A stretch of 5,695 bases of DNA from Nitrospinae bacterium RIFCSPLOWO2_12_FULL_45_22 (GTDB lineage: Bacteria > 2-12-FULL-45-22). The stretch's first letter is position 1, and each line of letters opens with the position of its first letter. The translations under genes were made by a program, and so were the position numbers. This document shows, one piece after another, positions 5,172 through 5,695 of the stretch. The notes beneath the pieces are model-generated. The model was not told the origin of the DNA, did not search any database, and worked only from the letters and a program-made list of their open reading frames with translations. The DNA is taken from NCBI GenBank assembly GCA_001803565.1, contig MHDQ01000022.1, positions 1 to 5,695 of the forward strand. Direction: 5' to 3'.

Positions 5172-5695
5172 ATGATGATCAAAACTAAGTGCTTTATTTG
5201 CGAGACGGGTGATTCAGAGCCTTTTCTTCAGGCTAAGGATACCCTTGGGATTACCGATCAGGTTTTCTCTCTCTCCAAATGCAGAAGATGTGGTCTTGTA
5301 TTCCTTAATCCGACTCCCGAACCGGCAGAAATGAAGGCATTTTATCCTGAAGGCTATTGGATAAAAAGGGAAACCGGAATTGAAGGTTATTACAAGGATA
5401 TCATTATATATTTCGAATTAAGGACATTAAGAAAACTCCTGGAACCTGGCGGAAGGTTGCTTGATGTAGGGTCAGGGAATGGAGAATTTCTTTTCCATGC
5501 CGGTAAACATGGCTACGATGTCTATGGTGTAGAAACCTCGAAAGATATGGTTGATTACTCTATCAAGACCTTTGGGTTAAAAAATGTGATAAATTCAGAT
5601 ATTTTTTCCGCTTCCTTTGACGACTCCTTTTTTGACGTTATTATGTTTAACCATGTATTCGAACATCTTTATAACCCCCTTGAAACTCTTACTGA
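5172..5695 (+). CDS. Class I SAM-dependent methyltransferase with N-terminal zinc-ribbon-like Cys pairs (partial, runs off the window)
   Basis: The frame is open from ATG 5172 to the window end, covering 174 complete codons of a larger gene. Residues 7-40 hold two cysteine pairs, C7-x2-C10 and C37-x2-C40 (KCFIC and KCRRCGLVFLNPTP), a zinc-ribbon-like start common in methyltransferases of polysaccharide clusters. A Rossmann methyltransferase domain of the Methyltransf_23 type follows: motif I LLDVGSGNGEFL (96-107), the acidic residue E121 after the second strand (VYGVE), a D143 segment, and FDVIMFNHVFEHL (154-166), typical of the motif before the active site. It probably methylates a sugar or related small molecule in the cytoplasm. 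The ATG directly follows the TAA of the GT-C gene (5169-5171) with no bases between; GAGG at 5157-5160 supports ATG 5172 over ATG 5175. Translational coupling is likely. Confidence 0.85.
   Translation, partial: MMIKTKCFICETGDSEPFLQAKDTLGITDQVFSLSKCRRCGLVFLNPTPEPAEMKAFYPEGYWIKRETGIEGYYKDIIIYFELRTLRKLLEPGGRLLDVGSGNGEFLFHAGKHGYDVYGVETSKDMVDYSIKTFGLKNVINSDIFSASFDDSFFDVIMFNHVFEHLYNPLETLT

Noticed and set aside
1-5695. CRISPR array, tRNA or rRNA
   Set aside because: No regularly spaced direct repeats, cloverleaf or conserved rRNA segments were seen; the repeats present are inverted or are the two toxin-antitoxin copies.

Overview
The window is about 5.7 kb of moderately A+T-rich bacterial DNA. It looks like part of a surface-polysaccharide (exopolysaccharide or O-antigen type) biosynthesis cluster that has been interrupted by a block of accessory DNA. 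The style recalls anammox planctomycetes (Brocadiales) or similar environmental bacteria: GT-C membrane protein, SAM methyltransferase with a cysteine-rich N-terminus, UPF0175/DUF3368-type toxin-antitoxin pair, and 'TCATTGCGAG...CGAAGCAATC' interspersed palindromes. That assignment is an inference without any database search.

Layout. Positions 1-177 hold the last residues of what looks like a GT4-type glycosyltransferase; the C-terminal pattern matches, but the sequence just upstream holds an 11-bp perfect hairpin and does not fit the family. Positions 178-295 hold a degenerate interspersed repeat and a near-consensus sigma70 promoter. Positions 296-1105 are a two-gene toxin-antitoxin operon (PIN-domain toxin first, RHH+UPF0175 antitoxin second). 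Positions 1119-1246 are a nested inverted repeat that looks like a MITE. Positions 1333-1506 are a 57-codon ORF with a good ribosome binding site that runs into the next element. Positions about 1495-2760 are an IS4-type insertion sequence on the minus strand; its transposase is intact and probably starts at a rare AUU codon. Positions 2886-3029 are a relic of a second copy of the same toxin-antitoxin operon, collapsed by an in-frame deletion of 537 bp. Positions 3048-5171 encode a 707-residue GT-C-type membrane glycosyltransferase, and 5172 to the window end encode the N-terminal part of a class I SAM methyltransferase, with no bases between the two genes.

How it fits together. The GT-C protein and the methyltransferase are translationally adjacent and presumably build or decorate a lipid-linked or extracellular glycan, together with the GT4 remnant upstream. 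The roughly 2.8 kb between the glycosyltransferases is accessory DNA: two copies of one toxin-antitoxin module (one intact, one deleted), one IS and at least two small palindromic repeats. I see no clearly new multi-gene system. The most informative observations are the in-frame toxin-antitoxin deletion fusion, the AUU-start transposase, the nearly leaderless toxin transcript with toxin-first gene order, and the 128-bp nested palindrome.
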